Assembly (NCBI GenBank): GCA_003021085.1
Contig: PXRE01000006.1
Coordinates: 62,001 to 126,000 of the forward strand
DNA length: 64,000 nucleotides
Source of the DNA: Halobacteriales archaeon QS_1_68_20
Lineage (GTDB): Archaea; Halobacteriota; Halobacteria; Halobacteriales; PXRE01
Direction: 5' to 3'
Below the pieces are notes generated by a model that did no database searches, was not told the origin of the DNA, and saw nothing but the letters and a program-made list of their open reading frames with translations. Shown here piece by piece: positions 61,660 through 64,000 of this stretch. Within the stretch, counting starts at the first letter, position 1. Every line of letters begins with the position of its first letter. The position numbers were made by a program, and so were the translations under genes.

Positions 61660-61931
61660 GCCCCCACGTCACCACCGTCGTCGCGTTCAAGACGCTCTCG
61701 CTGGTCATGGGCGGTCTGGTCACCTACTTCGCCTACCGGGCGTACCGGCGGACGGAGGCCCGGTCGCTGGGCTTGCTCGCGCTCGGGTTCGGGGTGGTCA
61801 CGCTGGGGGCGATACTTGCGGGAGCGCTGGACCAGACGGGCGCGTTCGACCGCGAGTGGGCGCTGCTGGCCGAGAGCGCACTGACGGCGTTCGGGTTCGG
61901 CATCATCCTCTACTCGCTGTACGCCGAGTGA
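61656..61931 (+). CDS. Small membrane protein (DUF7521-like), partner of the HTH gene
   Basis: A 91-residue protein with three membrane helices: VVAFKTLSLVMGGLVTYFAYRAYRRT, LGLLALGFGVVTLGAILAGAL, and LLAESALTAFGFGIILYSLYAE. It has the length and helix pattern of the haloarchaeal DUF7521 family that follows HTH genes. ATG 61656 overlaps the regulator's stop. Function unknown; a membrane sensor for the regulator is one idea. Confidence 0.85.
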   Translation: MSPHVTTVVAFKTLSLVMGGLVTYFAYRAYRRTEARSLGLLALGFGVVTLGAILAGALDQTGAFDREWALLAESALTAFGFGIILYSLYAE

Positions 61932-61974
61932 CGCGGCCCGAACTGTTTTCTTGCAGGGCGGTGTCGGCAGGACC

Positions 61975-63033
61975 ATGCGTCGTCGGGCCTACCTTGCGAT
62001 CACGGCGACTGCGCTGGCCGGTTGCACCGGAAGCGACGGACAGTCGACGCCGCAAGGGACCGAGACAGCGACCGCGACGCCGACCGGGTCGTCGACGCCG
62101 ACGGAGACGGACGCACCGACGGAGACGCCAGGCGACGAACCGACGGCGACGCCGAGCGACGAATCCATCGCGGCCGACCACATCGACGCGGCCGATGGCC
62201 ACCTGCAGGACGCGGTGGCGGCGTTCACGGCGCCCGCGGACGGCGACGACCTCACCTCGGTCGACGGGAGCGTCCAGCCGGACGTCGCGGGCGTCACCGA
62301 CGCGCTGGACGCGGTGACCGACGAACTGGACGCCGCGGCCGAGCACGCCACCGAACAACAGCAGGCGACCGTCGAGTCACTCCGACACGTCCGGGCGTTC
62401 CTCGCGGCGGTGGCGAGCGCACAGGCCGACGCCCACGACCTCTGGAGTGCGACGAGCGACGGCGTCCCCGCCGTCGTCGAGGAGCGCTTCGGCGACCTTG
62501 GCGACCTCCTCGCACAGATAGACGACCACCGAACGGCCGTCGGCGAGGCCGTCGATTCGCTGGCGGACGACGCCGACCCCGGCGCGACCACAGCCACGGA
62601 CGCGATCAGCGAGTCCGAGTACGCCGCAAAGCGGGACCAGTTCGGCGCCGAGCACGAGACGGCGGGGGCGGTCCGCGAGGCCCTCGAGTCGACCCGGGAG
62701 GGCATGTCCGACTTCGGGAAGGGCGCCGACTACTACGTGGACGGCCAGCTCAGCAACGCGGAGATCGAGTTCTGGTCCGCGTTCGGAACGTTCCAGGATG
62801 CCAGGGACGTCGTCCCCGAAGAGCCGCCCCCCGACTACGACGCGCTCGTGGCGGACCTCGACTCGTTTCTGGCGACGGTCGAGGAAGTCTCGGACCTGCT
62901 CGAACGGTCCGCGAGACTCGGCCGCGAGAAGGTCAGCGAGGACGAGGCGCAGGCGGTCCTCGAGGAGTCCGACCTGGCTTCCGACTCGCCGTCCGCCAGC
63001 GACCTGCTGGAGTGGCTCCAGAACCGGAACTGA
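61975..63033 (+). CDS. Probable lipoprotein of helical type
   Basis: A 352-residue protein starting MRRRAYLAITATALAGCTGSDG, a lipoprotein signal with lipobox AGC. A Thr/Glu-Pro-rich spacer of about 45 residues (TPTGSSTPTETD) precedes a long alpha-helical domain full of Ala/Asp/Glu (DALDAVTDELDAAAEHATEQQQ), like the haloarchaeal helical lipoproteins. No enzyme motif is seen. CTGTTTTCTTG lies about 28 bases before ATG 61975. Confidence 0.82.
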   Translation: MRRRAYLAITATALAGCTGSDGQSTPQGTETATATPTGSSTPTETDAPTETPGDEPTATPSDESIAADHIDAADGHLQDAVAAFTAPADGDDLTSVDGSVQPDVAGVTDALDAVTDELDAAAEHATEQQQATVESLRHVRAFLAAVASAQADAHDLWSATSDGVPAVVEERFGDLGDLLAQIDDHRTAVGEAVDSLADDADPGATTATDAISESEYAAKRDQFGAEHETAGAVREALESTREGMSDFGKGADYYVDGQLSNAEIEFWSAFGTFQDARDVVPEEPPPDYDALVADLDSFLATVEEVSDLLERSARLGREKVSEDEAQAVLEESDLASDSPSASDLLEWLQNRN

Positions 63034-63150
63034 CCACCGCCGGCGAGGGTCTGCCGGCACCCGGAGAGGGTGGGCCTCCGTCCCGGCCATTCTCAATTTT
63101 CGGGAGGGTCCGGTGTACTTTACCCGGACCTGGCCGTACCTCCGTCTGGA

Positions 63151-63552
63151 ATGTACCAGGTACTCGTCGCCATCGACGGGAGCGAGGAGCGTGCACTGGC
63201 CCAGGCCGACGCCGTCGTGGACCTCGCGGACGGCCGCGACGACGTCGGGGCCGTCCTGCTACACGTGTTCAACGACAACCCGGAGGGGGCGTCGGTCCAC
63301 CAGATCGGCGCGGTCAGGCGGGCCCGCGAGCGACTCGAGGACGCCGGCGTCGACGTCTCGCTGGCGGAGGCCAGCGGGGATCCCGCCGAAGAGATCCTGG
63401 TGTCCGCCGGGGAAGTGGACGCCGACCTCGTCTCCGTGGCCGGCCGCAAGCGCTCGCCCGCGGGGAAGGTCCTGCTCGGGAGCGTCTCCCAGCAGGTGCT
63501 GCTGAACGCCGACCGTCCGGTACTGTTCACGACCACCCAGGAGAGCACCTGA
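63151..63552 (+). CDS. Universal stress protein (UspA family)
   Basis: A 133-residue UspA protein. MYQVLVAIDGSEE is the family opening, VGAVLLHVFNDNPEG the second strand, and GRKRSPAGKVLLGSVSQQVLLNADRPVLFTT the ATP-binding G-2x-G-9x-G(S/T) loop in a modified form (GRKRSPAGKVLLGS). It probably binds ATP and helps in stress survival. ATG 63151 has TACTTTACC about 30 bases upstream. Confidence 0.92.
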   Translation: MYQVLVAIDGSEERALAQADAVVDLADGRDDVGAVLLHVFNDNPEGASVHQIGAVRRARERLEDAGVDVSLAEASGDPAEEILVSAGEVDADLVSVAGRKRSPAGKVLLGSVSQQVLLNADRPVLFTTTQEST

Positions 63553-63680
63553 CGCCAGTTGCACGGGGCGAACTCGTTTTCGTGGGGGTACCGACTAGAT
63601 GCATCCACCCAACTGCCGACCGGGACGTTTCTATCGCACAACAATTATGTCCCCCCGATATTAGTAATTAAGACATCTAG

Positions 63681-64000
63681 ATGAGAAACGTTGACGATTC
63701 TGCCCCGTCGTCGACCCCACCGGGGACGGATCCGGTGATCCGCGTGGCCGGACTCCGGAAGACGTTCGGCGACGCCGAGTCGGCCGTGACCGCCGTCGAC
63801 GACGTCGCGTTCGAAGTACCCCGGGGGACCGTCGTCGGATTGCTCGGGCCCAACGGTGCCGGCAAGACCACGACGATCAAGTGCTTGCTGGGCCTGGTTC
63901 GTCCGGACGCCGGCACCGTCGAAGTCGCGGAGCAGGACGTCACCGAGCGCCCGAGGCACGCCTACGAACGGATCGGGGCGATGCTGGAAGGCGCCCGGAA
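63681..64000 (+). CDS. ABC transporter ATP-binding protein (3' end outside window)
   Basis: The N-terminal 106 residues of an ABC ATPase: [28 protein letters not shown], then the Walker A loop [20 protein letters not shown], and [29 protein letters not shown]. It looks like the CcmA/NatA type (drug or ABC-2 exporters). The remainder, including the signature LSGGQ and Walker B, lies beyond the window. ATG 63681 has GATATTAGTAATTA upstream. Confidence 0.9.
   Translation, partial: MRNVDDSAPSSTPPGTDPVIRVAGLRKTFGDAESAVTAVDDVAFEVPRGTVVGLLGPNGAGKTTTIKCLLGLVRPDAGTVEVAEQDVTERPRHAYERIGAMLEGAR

Overview
The window comes from a halophilic archaeon (class Halobacteria). Nearly all of it is very GC-rich, the predicted proteins are rich in Asp and Glu, and most genes have an archaeal TATA-like box about 27 bases before the start codon with little or no leader. 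Secreted proteins carry twin-arginine (Tat) signals, several with a lipobox. Many genes belong to families seen mainly in haloarchaea (DUF5794, DUF5795, DUF7261, DUF7266, DUF7287-7289, HalOD1, amphi-Trp, FilR1-type HTH). The genus cannot be fixed from the sequence alone. I found no rRNA, tRNA or CRISPR array.

Layout. 1-5 kb: triosephosphate isomerase (3' part), a zinc-ribbon protein, a translesion polymerase, a BrkB-type membrane protein and a class V aminotransferase. 5-5.76 kb: a repeat-filled intergenic region. 5.8-9.6 kb: hydantoinase/oxoprolinase pair hyuB-hyuA. 9.8-18.9 kb: a type IV pilus-like operon (ATPase with long acidic tail, PilC-like platform, five pilin-like membrane-anchored proteins), followed on the opposite strand by a large pilin-like surface protein. 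20.9-30.4 kb: a PIN-like/HTH pair, an XPB-type helicase split by a frameshift, AN1-rhomboid protease plus endonuclease V, an SDR followed by a chimeric glycerate-kinase/CoA-binding gene, and an ArsA-type ATPase. 31-41 kb: a carbohydrate region (secreted GH5 enzyme, GH10 xylanase in an operon with a giant GT2/GT-C glycosyltransferase, secreted PQQ-type sugar dehydrogenase, GtrA protein). 41-46 kb: IMP dehydrogenase, DUF5794, DUF5795 and an orphan YcaO enzyme. 46-50 kb: an HD-hydrolase remnant, a DUF63 membrane protein, an AT-rich island, DoxX and an Lrp regulator. 50-54 kb: repeats, HalOD1, M28 peptidase, OsmC and a LOG-like protein. 54-58.3 kb: a 1437-residue regulator joining a FilR1-type winged-helix region, a P-loop NTPase and a long TPR array. 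58.5-64 kb: small and decayed genes, an HTH/membrane-protein pair, a lipoprotein, a universal stress protein and the start of an ABC transporter ATPase.

The most unusual single gene is the HTH-NTPase-TPR protein at 54029-58342, which looks like a STAND-type signal-integrating regulator. Other themes are gene decay (at least seven broken, chimeric or truncated genes), an AT-rich insertion, an intergenic repeat family shared by three loci, a pair of matching AT-rich palindromes, and a duplicated 43-bp operator-like unit before the glycosyltransferase gene.
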